NCBI GenBank assembly: GCA_907164885.2
Contig: OU015490.1
Span: forward strand, 12,202,966 to 12,266,965
Origin: Dolomedes plantarius
Taxonomy: Eukaryota; Arthropoda; Arachnida; Araneae; Dolomedidae
Length of the DNA stretch: 64,000 nucleotides
Direction: 5' to 3'
Position numbers and translations under genes: made by a program. A model generated the notes under the pieces. That model worked only from the letters and a program-made list of their open reading frames with translations, was not told the origin of the DNA and made no database searches. Shown here in pieces: positions 41,588-55,403 of this stretch (position 1 is the first letter of the stretch; each line of letters opens with the position of its first letter).

Positions 41588-42450
41588 TTAAATTTTATAG
41601 TTTAAGTTGCTATGGAAATTGGTAAACGTGATAACCTCAAAGTTAAAATCTAACCTTTTATCATATATCCCTATTTTTATTTCTCTATTTTGAATTTTAA
41701 TTTTTAAATCCAGATAAGTCGCACAAAGATTATTATCGTTAGTCCTGTTTAAAGTTAGTTCCTTTGGGTAGATTTGCTTAAGAAATTCTAAATCGTTGCA
41801 GTTAAAAATTATGAGGTCATCAATATATCTGAATCCGGTAACATTATTTAAGTTAAGAAATTTAGTTTCGTAAAAAGTAAGAATAGATTTGCAAATGCAC
41901 TAGAATAGCTATTTCCCATAGGTATACCCTTTATCTGTTTAAAGAAACATAAGCCAATAAAGAGGTAGTTTTCAAAAATATTAAATTTTCATAAATCAAT
42001 CCAGACTCATTTTAAGATTATCTAGATAAGCATATCTAGATAAGCATCATAAATTTCTGAACAGATAATCATTAAATTATCATGCGGACTACTGGTAAAA
42101 AGGTTTTCAAAATCAAACGTGTATATGCTATCTATATTCTTACTTTTTAAAAAATGTAGAACATCCTGGTTATTATTTATAATAAAGCTATTTTCGGTAA
42201 CCTTAATTTTATTTAGAATAATTTTTAAATAGCTAAAGAACTTTTTACTGAACAAAGTGTTAGAACAATTTGTACTACATGTAACAAACCTAAATTTTGT
42301 AGGTACTTTATGGAATTTTATGGTAGTAAGCAGGTAAGGGTATTTTATGCTATTAATCTTAAACTTAAATTATTTGCTAAAGGCTAAAATCCTATTATCT
42401 ATTTCTTTTTTGGTAAGGTTAATTTTTTGATAGGTATTATTTGAGTTGTA
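41588..42450 (-). pseudogene. Penelope-like reverse transcriptase relic
   Basis: The minus-strand translation shows reverse transcriptase blocks in order. First is FHKVPTKFRFVTCSTNCSN (fingers). Next is IYTFDFENLFTSSPHDNL, with an Asp-containing motif A equivalent. Then comes QIKGIPMGNSYSS at about 41890-41935, and after a frameshift GFRYIDDLIIFN, whose YIDD lies at 41813-41827. The thumb part GIYDKRLDFNFEVITF then runs to a stop at 41588. The combination fits Penelope-like elements rather than LTR elements. No endonuclease domain was seen. A 14-bp duplication near 42020-42050 adds a second break. The 5' end runs into a perfect palindrome. Confidence 0.75.
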
Positions 42451-42479
42451 TACAACTCAAATAATACCTATCAAAAAAT
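42422..42479. repeat. Perfect 58-bp palindrome
   Basis: The 29 bases from 42422 to 42450 are the exact reverse complement of 42451-42479, with no spacer. The minus-strand half continues into the reverse transcriptase relic. Confidence 0.95.
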
Positions 42480-43100
42480 ATCATATATTTGTCAGCAAAT
42501 TTGAATACGTCACGTGTTGTACATAGTGCATGAAGGTGTAGGCGAATGAAATGGAGTTTTTGAGGAGGTACGACGCAAAATCTGTCTGAGAGAGAAAGAG
42601 ATATTTCGATAATCAGGGATAAAGAAATTGTTTTATGTGTCAAATAGTGTGACTTTATTTGAATAAATGATTGGCACGATAAAACCATAATCATAAGTTT
42701 ATTGTGCACCTGAACAATGTGGATGATTTGTTGCGCTGTTCACTTTACCCAAAGGACTATCACTTTTGAGCCTCATCCGCCGACAAATGAGTGTTGCATA
42801 ATCGAAGTGGGAACTATGGATAGAACTAAAGTTGGTAAATGGATCAAGATGGATGAAATATTATGGAGAGGATTCAAGGGTCCAAATTAGGATTGTGCGG
42901 TGGTGTTCGATGTTTAAAAAAATAAGCACAATGGACTGTAAAAATAATAAAAATTTAATACCCAGGCATTGCTTGCCATAGTAAAATCTGCTTGTTGCAG
43001 GAGCTCCTTGATAGCACCGATACAGAGTTCGTTCTCTATCAATGATACAGAGTTCGATACAGAACTCGTTCTGAATTATACTTGACGCCAGAGGGCGTAC
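42480..43100. other. Non-coding stretch
   Basis: No recognised gene. The 90-codon minus frame at 42437-42709 has no domain. Confidence 0.4.
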
Positions 43101-43160
43101 ATAGACGAACTGGGTGGAGGCGTTACGTCATACATTATGACGTAACATACTCCCGCCCTG
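43101..43160 (-). other. Possible LTR edge with CRE-like inverted repeat
   Basis: GTTACGTCAT (43122-43131) and ATGACGTAAC (43137-43146) are exact inverted arms around five bases. On the minus strand CAGGGCGGGAG precedes TATGTTACGTCAT, which looks like a polypurine tract and LTR start. The edge at 41359 also has TTACGTCA nearby. No full LTR was delimited. Confidence 0.3.
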
Positions 43161-46595
<3,435 letters not shown>

Positions 46596-47003
46596 TTTGC
46601 AAGAATTGAATTTAATAGACTTTTTTTATTTTTTATTTATTTATTTTTTTGAGGACTTATCATATTCTTTACTGAACTACTTATCATATTCTTTACATTT
46701 GACATTTTCTGTCATTTACTGACTTTTTCCTATTTAGATATAGGGATATTTTTTTAGTATTCTTAATTCATGTATTTGGCCAATTGATATTTTTGGTTGT
46801 TTGCAAGAATTGAATTTAATAGACTTTTTTTATTTTTTATTTATTTATTTTTTTGAGGACTTATCATATTCTTTACTGAACTACTTATCATATTCTTTAC
46901 ATTTGACATTTTCTGTCATTTACTGACTTTTTCCTATTTAGATATAGAGATATTTTTTTAGTATTCTTAATTCATGTATTTGGCCAATTGATATTTTTGG
47001 TTG
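46596..47003. repeat. Tandem duplication, 204-bp unit, nearly identical
   Basis: Copy 1 (46596-46799) and copy 2 (46800-47003) match throughout except for one noticed G/A difference ('tatagggatat' against 'tatagagatat') and the last bases. Such identity marks a recent event. Confidence 0.93.
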
Positions 47004-47695
47004 TTTACAATTAAAAGTGATATAATTTGAATTGATTTGCCATTCATATGTTTATTATTATTTTATCACATTTATGTTCATGTGTTTTAGATATTTTTCA
47101 TGATATATTCATTTTGGGGAATTTTGTATAAGTTTTTGGTACTCATTCATAACCTGAAAAAAATTATACATCACCATAGATTTCTATTTAGATTTTGTCA
47201 GTTTTGGATGGTTGGACGAAAAATTGTATCAACTAAAGCCCCGATAGACTAAAACCGGTTCCAACATGTTAGCCCATTTTTCTATAAAGAGGGAAGTTAT
47301 TGTAATGCCAAAAACATATTTTATTTTCCTATCGTATTTAATGTTTATGACATGGCCTGTTTGTTTAAGTTGCTTGTTTGAAATCATAGAGTCAGAATCC
47401 TTAAAGGAGTATTTGAGATAGCAATTTAAATCCAATTTCATAACACACCTTCATTAAATTTTATGAATTTGGATCGCATTTTATGTCATGCAGACATATT
47501 CAGATTTTTTTCCTTGAGTTTAGATTCAGGCGAATTCTATCGTGTTGGTTTATTGTGACATATGTGTCCCTGGCCGGAACATGCCATATTAGATGACTGA
47601 TGCCATTTTTTCAGCTGATGCCATATTATCGACTGATGGCAGAGCAATGCGGTTCCGGTTTACATGCTACCATAAAGGTATATACAGTGGTAACA
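47004..47695. other. Non-coding stretch
   Basis: The 70-codon minus frame at 47229-47441 includes VFGITITSLFIEKWANMLEP. It might be retroelement-derived but could not be assigned. Confidence 0.35.
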
Positions 47696-47699
47696 CAAT

Positions 47700-48399
47700 G
47701 ATACAACAAGGTGCGAAGTCCGACTTTAGCGAGGTGAACCTCAATTTTGACCAAACACCCCCAGAGATGACATATGGGTGATGTTACTTTCCAAGAAGAA
47801 CACAGCAGACCTGACCTGGGAATTGAGCCCAACTGGGAAAACCCCGACAATGTAGAAAGACCACAGCAGACAACCACTTCGTGAACTGTCCAGACAAGAG
47901 AACCCCCACGGCAGGCGCACAGAACAAACCCCACAAAGCGTAACCCGCAAAGATGTAACCCTTGGCACAGAACCAGAAACTGGATATAAAATTCTCATCA
48001 TTACTGTGCAACCAACCCTGCGGAACCCCCGTGAGCCAGCATGTCCTGTATTCGCCAAAGGGCACCACCCCAATGACGAGGACCGTGACCTATAGGGTTC
48101 GACCAACTCAAAGGAAGGCCCAGCTAACTTAGCAAAGCTGCAGTCGATACGTCAGAGTCCAAGGACAAGACCAAATCTCCTGTCTTACGCAAACCCAATG
48201 CCATTTCTCTTATCATAGCAGGGGTTCGTACCTTTCCCCTCACACTGACATCACAGAAATGCTTACCATTCTATGGATTTAACGTACCCATATTCGGCTT
48301 GGACACGAAGGTATTAAATGGCTTTCGTCAGGATTCGAACAAAACCTCTCCCCAAAGTTCGAAGCCCAACATGTAACTACTAGATTACTACGGACCCAT
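47700..48399 (-). repeat. tRNA-derived SINE, type B, copy 3 (with extra sequence)
   Basis: On the minus strand the head starts near 48399, and the B-box-like GTTCGAATCCTG overlaps 48331-48340. The body repeats 'gtgtccaagccgaatatg' and 'cgttaaatccatag' of the 14333 copy. The downstream family segment (caaaattgaggtt..ctaaagtcggacttcg) reappears at 47711-47770, some 350 bases farther than expected. The gap could be an insertion, or two fragments could be juxtaposed. Confidence 0.6.
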
Positions 48400-48409
48400 G
48401 CATAAACCC

Positions 48410-49264
48410 ATATAAATAATATAATTAATATAATTAATATAACCCCATATAAATAATATAATTAAACAGCAGAAAAATAGGGAAGAAAAAAAATATTCAT
48501 TTGCGATAAATCACTCTAAAACTATACAAAAAATGGCCATTTAAGCTGCCTCTGCTCATTGAATAGACTGTTTTCTTGCTATGGTTTTTGAGAAAAAAGA
48601 TGATTTGCTTTTCGAATTTTAAAAATGCTGTTTTGTTTTCAGCTATTATGTTTCCCAATTCATTGTATCTCAAGTGCTGTGCTATATTTTCTGTCATCAG
48701 AAGGTTAAATGTAAAATTTCAATCAAAATATAAATTATCTTCAAATTCGTAAACTAGTTCACTGCTGATTCCTGTTTAAAAATAAAATGTTTTGACAAAA
48801 CATACTATATTTGAAAGAATAGCAAAAGATAAACTCACGTTGCGCTGAACTGAATTCCTACATTTCACTCATTAATATGCATTACAAGCACTTCGACCCA
48901 TCAGAAAATACATTTGTAGACGTTTATCACTCCAACCTCTTTACACGAACCTTCTTTTAGCAGCCATTCCTTGCTTATGTGAGTTCACTGTCGTATTACG
49001 TTTGCAGGTATAGTGTTACTGAATAAAAGTTTATGCTCGACTGTATATATATATAATCGAACAATGTCAATAGACTAAATAAAATATAAATGAAATTTAC
49101 TAGCTTTGAATCAGTGAATGTTATTTCTTCAGTCGTATATGATTTGCTCCGAAAAACGCCTTTTCTCTTTTAAGATATAGATTAAAAATATATTAATTAA
49201 ACATATTTTAATCAAAAGATTAAATTTATTTAATTTAAATATAAATCACATGTTTTCCATTATA
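48410..49264. other. Non-coding stretch
   Basis: 'cccatataaataatataatta' repeats at 48408-48465; otherwise AT-rich with no gene. Confidence 0.45.
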
Positions 49265-49848
49265 CAGGTTGTTTAAAAAAGAATCCTCCAATTAAGAAAA
49301 AAATCATAACTTTTCATCTTTTAATCGATGTTGATCGATTAATACATAGGAAAAAAAGTGAAATCTCGAATTTTACGCAGTTGCCGACAAGTAGCGCTAA
49401 CGCTTTTCGTTCGCCTGCTACTTCAGTGTTTGTAAAGATGGCAACTTCGCAACAGAAATCAATTTGTGTTCTACGCTTTGCAAATTGTAAGTCCGTAATA
49501 ACTGTTCAGCGTAACTTTCGTCCACAAAACCCTCGTAGATGGAAGTTCGTATCTCTCAGAGCATTAGGCAATGGTATTAACAATTCCAAGACACGGGTTG
49601 TCTGTGCACGCATAACTGTCGTAGAAGCAGTGTGTGCAGACATGTTTTCAAAAGTTTGGGACGAATTTGCCCACCATATAGACATATGTCACGCATTCAA
49701 AGGTGGGCATATTGAGCACCTTTAATTTCGTTCGTAAAAGAAACTTTATGATTAACCATGTAATATAAAATTAATTTTAAGTTTTTATGTTCAATATTTT
49801 TCATACAATATTCATTTCAAATCGGGTGATTCTTTTTTAAACATCGTG
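49265..49848 (+). mobile_element. Internally deleted DNA transposon of the DUF4817-transposase type
   Basis: The left terminus is CAGGTTGTTTAAAAAAGAAT. The right one, reverse-complemented, is CACGATGTTTAAAAAAGAAT. TA flanks both ends (49263-49264 and 49849-49850). The element is 584 bp and its gene is reduced to one short frame. Confidence 0.85.
49438..49725 (+). CDS. Fused N- and C-terminal ends of a DUF4817-type transposase
   Basis: One open frame of 95 codons starts MATSQQKSICVLRFANCKSV and TVQRNFR, the typical helix-turn-helix N-terminus of these transposases. It ends KVWDEFAHHIDICHAFKGGH and IEHL, their usual C-terminus. The catalytic DDE middle is missing, yet the two ends are still in frame. 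It cannot catalyse transposition. It might bind terminal repeats if expressed, but neutral persistence of a young deletion copy is equally likely. The start chosen is the one that begins the family N-terminus. Confidence 0.7.
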   Translation: MATSQQKSICVLRFANCKSVITVQRNFRPQNPRRWKFVSLRALGNGINNSKTRVVCARITVVEAVCADMFSKVWDEFAHHIDICHAFKGGHIEHL

Positions 49849-50245
49849 TATTATAAATACCCAGTTAGATTAATAAATACTGGTCCAAGAATTATTGAAA
49901 TTACAAAAAGTGAGAAGAAATGTCATTATTTTACCCCACTATTTATTTCAGAATTCTTTCACATATTTATGAGTATTCATAATTTATTTTTTCAAATTAA
50001 AAAAAATTATACTCGTATATATGCAAGAATATGATGGTAACAATATCAGAATTTGAAACGCAAGAAAGGATCGTTACTGCAGCTGGTGGCTTCTTCGAGT
50101 TAAAAGTTGTACTCGGGCTTCAGCAGCATCAAATCCAGTCAAACAGTCTAGTGTATTGGAATTATAAGTTTATTAACTTGAACTCATAATCTACAATACT
50201 GATATTTATTTGATAAATATTTAGGAGGAATGCAAAGATTGATAG

Positions 50246-50250
<5 letters not shown>

Positions 50251-50327
<77 letters not shown>
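50251..50327. repeat. (TA)n microsatellite
   Basis: A TA array abutting the left inverted-repeat arm of the Penelope-like relic. Confidence 0.96.
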
Positions 50328-50329
<2 letters not shown>

Positions 50330-50594
50330 TTTATCTAAAGTTTGCAAATACTATAGCCATATGCATGGCACAACCTAGCAGCTAACACAAAAAGAACAAA
50401 AACACAGGTGCATTAGCACCCAAAGATAGATGAACACCCAAAGGGGTGAATGAACACCCAAAAAAAACAAATATAGGTGAATGAACCAAATATAGGTGAA
50501 TGAACACCCAAAAAACAAAAAGTCAAGCAATTAGACTGAAAAAAGTCAAAAAGATATCAAGAAAATCATCTGTCTTTGCTTGGCTCATCAGCCG
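50325..50594 (+). repeat. Left arm of a long inverted repeat around a Penelope-like relic
   Basis: It matches the reverse complement of 53679-53845. Shared words include 'tcatttatctaaagtttgca', 'tatagccatatgca', 'aagtcaagcaattagactga' and 'ctttgcttggctcatcagcc'. The left arm is longer because 'gaatgaacacccaaa'-type units are locally multiplied (50425-50515). Confidence 0.85.
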
Positions 50595-50713
50595 AGCAAC
50601 TTTACTGCAGCCAACTTATTTTTATTTTATTATAAGCATGCATACAATATGTCTGATTCTGTTAATTTGAATTTAAAGATTTTTCGTTATATTGACGATC
50701 TTATTATTTTTAA

Positions 50714-52939
50714 CCCATTAGTGCCTAGCGTCCTTTTAAAAGGACGCTTACATAATAAGCTCTAAATCACTGAATTTTTATTATTTTTTCGATCTAAATA
50801 GCAGAATATCATGATAAAGTGTTGTATTTCTTATTATACATCAGTTGGTAGCACTACATTAATGTTCTATTTCTGCTTTGAGGGTCTAAAGTCAGAGTTA
50901 GTCGTTTTTTAGGTTTTCAAAAGAGCGTCATGCAAAAAGTAAGTTTATTTTATTGTTTTTCAATGTTACGAAAATATTTTATGTTGTTATCACAGTCAAT
51001 ACTCTTTTCTTAAATATGTATCATTCAAAATTGTTAAAATTATTTTTTAACAGTGTTAAATTTTCTTTTGCGTAGCGTTCTATATATAGGACACTAGGCA
51101 CGAATGGGTGCATGTTTTTCTGACCTGTTCCGCTATACGAATGCGTCTTTTTTTCTCAATTTATGATGTTTTATTACCATAGAGAGAAGGAAATGCTATT
51201 TTTTTTTCATAAAAATGATGTTATAAATTATTTTTATAAATAAAGATTATTGAGTATTCCTTATTTATGAAAATAATTTAAAAATAAATGTTCTGTTGAT
51301 TAAGGAATACTTAAAAAATTTCTTATTTAAGAGAAATATTAGCCTCTTGATAATGTAATGAACGTATTAACAAATTAGCCTCTTAAATACAAAAATTTTA
51401 ATCAAAGGATATGTTCTGTATGTAGTGGTTTTAAAAAATAAAGAAAAATTACGAAGTACATAAGTAATTGTCTGGATTTTTTAAAAATATGTATATTTTA
51501 AATGTCTATAATTTAATAATTTTTAAGAATTTTGTCTTTTAATCCAAATTATATTTGATCTAAATATACTGAAATGAGCAATCGATAAGTTTTAAAGCTC
51601 TTATTTATATTTTTGTTTTTATTTTAAGTTTGACTGTGGAGAGGCATTAGCTTTAATGGCAGAGTTATCTGATAATGATACATTCCATGAAGCGGATATT
51701 TTTTTGGACCCACCATCTAATGAAGTTACCGATAACTGGCACTATACGGGTTAATAGAACTAAAAATGTCCACATGGAGATGTTAAATCCGTTAAAACGA
51801 AGAGTAGGGGAAGTTTTGATTTTCAGAACAACAAAAATTTTAAAATGATTCGGTGGAATGACAATAGTGTAGTTACTTTGGAGTCTAACCATTATGGTAT
51901 TGAACCTGTAGCTCAGGCCAAACGCTGGTCGAATATTGATAAAAGATTTGTAGAGATTGACCAACCGTATATTGTGTCTCAATATAATAAATTTATGGGA
52001 GGCACCGATCAAATGGATCAAAATCTGGCACAATAGGAGTGTTCCATATGGTCTAAAAAATGGTGGTGGCCACTGTTTTTGTTTAGCTTAGAAGCATCAA
52101 TCCAAAATGCGTGTCTATTGTACAGATTATGCCCTTCTAATGACAGTAACAGAATGGATCTCCTCTACTTTAGAAGAGAAATCTGTCAGACATATTTTTC
52201 TAAGTACAGTAAGAGACCAAATAAAAGTCTGGCTGCAGGGAAACCAAAAATACTTTCAAAAAGAGTGTTTGGTGATGTCCGGTATGGCGGAAAAGATAAT
52301 TTAATCGTTGTGAATCCAAAACAGATAAGATGCAACTACTGTGGCGAAAAATCCACAAGAAAATGCAATAAATGTTTAGTTGGATTGCATGATAAATGCT
52401 TTGAAATCTTTCGCACAAAATAGCTTGTATATAAATTGTGTAAAAAAAAATTACGAATAGCTTTTTTCATTATTTTGTATTTTAATAAGCCCCTTTTATA
52501 TGTAAATTTAAATATAAAAATGTGTAAAATTTATCATAAGACATAATTTATTAAATTTGTGCCTTTTAAGCTATTATTTTTGACATTTTCAGCTTTTTAA
52601 ATTGTTTTGATTTCTTTTAAATGATTAAAATACAATTTAAAAACCTTGTGTTTATTTTATTATGCATTTTTTCGCAGAGTTCCATTGGTTTCATGCGTTT
52701 ATTTATCTAAAAACGACATTAAAAGGAATAGTTTTAGAAAATCTATGGGTTGAAGTGTTTGTGTAAAACCTGTACCCTCCCGTGCCTAGCGTCCTTTTAA
52801 TAGGACGGTAACATTATTTTGAATAAAAATTTAAATTTTAATGCAGGAATTTTTTTATTATTTTTTCAGTTCATTTTGCACCTGTACGAACATAATTAGG
52901 TAAAGAAAATTAAAGAATTCGATGTTGGGCATTAATGGG
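50714..52939 (+). mobile_element. Internally deleted piggyBac element
   Basis: TTAA stands at both edges (50710-50713 and 52940-52943). The termini are CCCATTAGTGCC on the left and, reverse-complemented, CCCATTAATGCC on the right. Beside the left end is the perfect palindrome GCGTCCTTTTAAAAGGACGC. Variants of CCCATTAGTGCCTAGCGTCC also occur inverted at 51074-51108 and direct at about 52780-52807, as subterminal repeats. The element is 2,226 bp and carries a damaged transposase gene. Confidence 0.9.
51629..52423 (+). pseudogene. piggyBac transposase (PGBD-like), internally deleted
   Basis: The N-terminal piece (FDCGEALALMAELSDND and IFLDPPSNEV) is followed after about 40 bases and stops by the late catalytic region, VGEVLIFRTTKI and IRWNDNSVVTLESN. 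The last catalytic Asp motif MGGTDQMDQN follows. A TAG at 52034-52036 interrupts just before KKWWWPLFLFSLEASIQNA. The C-terminus has a cysteine-rich finger, RCNYCGEKSTRKCNKCLVGL and HDKCF. All pieces share one frame. The first two catalytic aspartates are lost, so it is inactive. Confidence 0.88.
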
Positions 52940-53290
52940 TTAATACGCCAGACAATTTCAGATTAGAGAATATATATCCAGACTGCCTTACATTAAAAAA
53001 CACTTACGACGGCTCTTTTAACGCGGACTTCCTAGCTATTGCTTTTGAAATAAAAACAGTTTTTTATATATGTCAGTATAGGATAAAAGAATAACGTTCC
53101 CTGTTAAAGTAATATCTTTAACACACTGGTCATCAAACATTGCGAAGAGAATCTTTATCAACATTATCTTATGCCAGATACTAAGATTTTGACGAATATG
53201 TAATACTAAGGAAACTATTAGTAAACAATTTTTTATTTTCAAGGCGAAACAATACTATGATAATAGCATACCGTTGGACTTTTTAGATTG

Positions 53291-53678
53291 CTATATTGGG
53301 TCGGCCGCTACTAATTTGGATATTCCACTGCGCACGTAAAGAATATGAATGGCCCGGGTTAAAGCCATTGGACGCCCGGGGCAGGATGGCTGCTGACGTA
53401 TGTGATGGAACGACCGCACGTGTACTGGTTTACGCATATAAGGTATACACGGATATGTTCATCGTTTCTAAGTCGTCTGTTCTTTTGTACGAGCTCTGAA
53501 GCCTGGTATGAAGATTTCTATTTTAATGAAGTTTATTCTGGTATGACTTCTCTTTTTTCGTTTATTTGCAGGTCTACAAGTGGTCCCGTGGGGTGGTGCT
53601 CATATTAAAAAAGTTTTTTTTGAATATGAAACCATGGCGAAACCACTTGTGTTTGATTGTGTTTCTTTGCTTTACCCA
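53291..53678. other. Unassigned sequence inside the inverted-repeat unit
   Basis: A GC-richer patch (53290-53420) with short open frames and no recognised domain. It is probably the 3' part of the Penelope-like element. Confidence 0.35.
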
Positions 53679-53845
53679 CGGCTGATGAGCCAAGCAAAGA
53701 CAGATGATTTTCTTGACATCTTTTTGACTTTTTTCAGTCTAATTGCTTGACTTTTTATTTTTTCGGTGTTCATTCACCTATATTTCTATCTTTGGGTGCT
53801 AATGCATATGGCTATAGTAATTGCAAACTTTAGATAAATGATATA
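53679..53845 (-). repeat. Right arm of the inverted repeat around the Penelope-like relic
   Basis: The reverse complement of 50325-50594 with internal length differences. At 53655-53699 TCTTTGCTT and AAGCAAAGA pair around the inner hairpin GGCT-GATG-AGCC. Confidence 0.85.
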
Positions 53846-53914
53846 TTCGTTCTTTGTTGTTAATGGCTGCTTTAGCGCATGGCCACGAAAGCTATTTGTT
53901 GTTTTTCTTCACGT

Positions 53915-53917
<3 letters not shown>

Positions 53918-53952
<35 letters not shown>
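53918..53952. repeat. (TA)n(CA)n microsatellite
   Basis: TA then ACAC repeats running into the left end of the next Tc1 element. Confidence 0.93.
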
Positions 53953-53955
<3 letters not shown>

Positions 53956-55378
53956 TGCTGGCCACTGTAAATGCAACACCCTGAAGGAAACATGCATATA
54001 ACATGAAATTTTCAACATGCATTAGCGGAGGTGAGATATGCAAATGATTAGAATTTCAGCGCAGACGCACATCACGCGCGCCTGTGGCACCACTTCAAAG
54101 CGGTGTTTAAGGCTTGGAGATTTCGACGATTTCAAGTTCGGCAATTGTGTTTTTCTTAAAAATTGTGTTTTTCTTGTGGTTTTTTCAAAAAACGATCAAT
54201 TATGCCTCGTCAAAAACAGCGATCATCTTTTGATCAAGTATCCGAGTTCGACAGAGGAAGGATAGTGGCCTACCCAGATTTTGGATTATCTTTCACGGAA
54301 ATCGGTAGTCGTGTTGGACGAAACCAAACAACTGTAATGCGGATATGTGATCGTTGGATGCAGGAGGGTACGACGGACCGGCGTGTTCGATCGCATCCAC
54401 CTCAGCGCAACACTTCACGTGATGACAGGCAAATTGTGCGCATGGCAGTGACGGATCGCTCAGACACATCACGAACCATAGCACAGCACATGCAGTCTGT
54501 AACGCATCATCCAGTGTCTGCGTGTACCATTCGACGCCGTTTACAGCAGAGTGGTCTGTCCGCAAGACGTCCATTGCTTTGTCTACCCTTGACGCAGAAC
54601 CACAGACGTCTCCGCCGCCAATGGTGCGATGATACAAGGATGTGGACGGCAGAATGAAATGAAATTATCTTTACTGAGGAGTCACGCTTCTGTCTGCAAC
54701 ACCACGATGGTCATATTCGAGTCTTGAGACACCGTGAAGAGAGGATGCTGAACAGCTGCGTTATGCACCGCCACACTTGTCCTGCACTGGGTATTATGGT
54801 ATGGGGTGGTATTGTATATCACTCTCGCACACCTCTAGTACGCATTGCCGGTACTTTAAACAGCCAGCGCTACATCTCCGAGGTGTTGGAGCCAGTTGTT
54901 CTCCCTTACCTTCAGGGCTTGCCCACAGCCATATTTCAACAGGATAATGCGTGACCACGCGTGGCACGCATTGTCCAACGGTTCTTCGTCAATCGCCAGA
55001 TTGAATTGCTTCCCTGGCCGCCTCGCTCTCCGGATCTTTCGCCGATAGAAAACATGTGGTCCATGGTTGCTCTACGATTGACCCAGATTCCATCCCCAGC
55101 TGCCACAGCAGATCAACTTTGGCAACGTGTGGAAGCTGCTTGGTCTGCTGTACCCCAAGAACTCATCCAAAGTCTCTTTGAATCAATGCCGAGGCGTGTG
55201 GCAGCGGTGATCTCCAACAATGGCGGCTACTCTGGCTACTGATTTTGGCAGGAACCACACTTCACAGAACTCTATAAATTTAATCATTTGATACTTGGTC
55301 AACATGTTATCTACAAAATAAATTTTGTTGTGATATCTCTTGTCTTTCTTGGTGTTGCAATTTGGGTAGCCAGCAGTG
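53953..55378 (+). mobile_element. Full-length Tc1-like transposon, inactive
   Basis: The left end is CACTGCTGGCCACTGTAAAT. The right end, reverse-complemented, is CACTGCTGGCTACCCAAATT. GCAACACC follows in both. TA follows the right end. On the left an ACAC run separates the end from TA, probably by slippage. About 1,426 bp, with one transposase gene. Confidence 0.9.
54202..55242 (+). pseudogene. Tc1-like transposase, full length with two stop codons
   Basis: The start at 54202 gives MPRQKQRSSFDQVSEFDRGR, a paired HTH region with IVAYPDFGLSFTEIGSRVGR, and RRRLQQSGLSARRPLLCLPL. An in-frame TGA lies at 54655-54657. The first catalytic site reads FTEESRF, with Glu where the family has Asp. LGIMVWGGI follows, then FQQDNA with a second TGA at 54952-54954 in place of the usual Arg. 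ELLPWPPRSPDLSPIENMW holds the catalytic Glu 34 residues after the second Asp. It ends at 55242. The frame is otherwise uninterrupted over 346 codons. It belongs to a Tc1 family different from the 39.5-kb copy, judged by the terminal repeats. Confidence 0.92.
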
Positions 55379-55403
55379 TATATATATATATATATGTGTG
55401 TGT
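55379..55403. repeat. (TA)n(TG)n microsatellite
   Basis: A short array between the Tc1 element and the candidate LTR. Confidence 0.9.

Larger units (their letters stand above)
50595..53290 (+). pseudogene. Penelope-like reverse transcriptase relic, split by a piggyBac
   Basis: Before the insertion the plus strand reads TAANLFLFYYKHAYNMSD and KIFRYIDDLIIFN, with YIDDL at 50688-50702. After the insertion the same frame resumes with PDNFRLENIYPDCLTLKN and GSFNADFLAIAFEIK, reaching a stop at 53092. In a shifted frame VISLTHWSSNIAKRIFI then follows. The order matches the relic at 41.6-42.4 kb, so both are one superfamily but different subfamilies. The split falls at the TTAA target of the piggyBac. 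Only palm and thumb portions remain, and no endonuclease domain was recognised. Confidence 0.75.

Noticed and set aside
47229..47441. 70-codon minus-strand frame (VFGITITSLFIEKW...)
   Set aside because: The composition looks protein-like, but no family could be named from the sequence alone.
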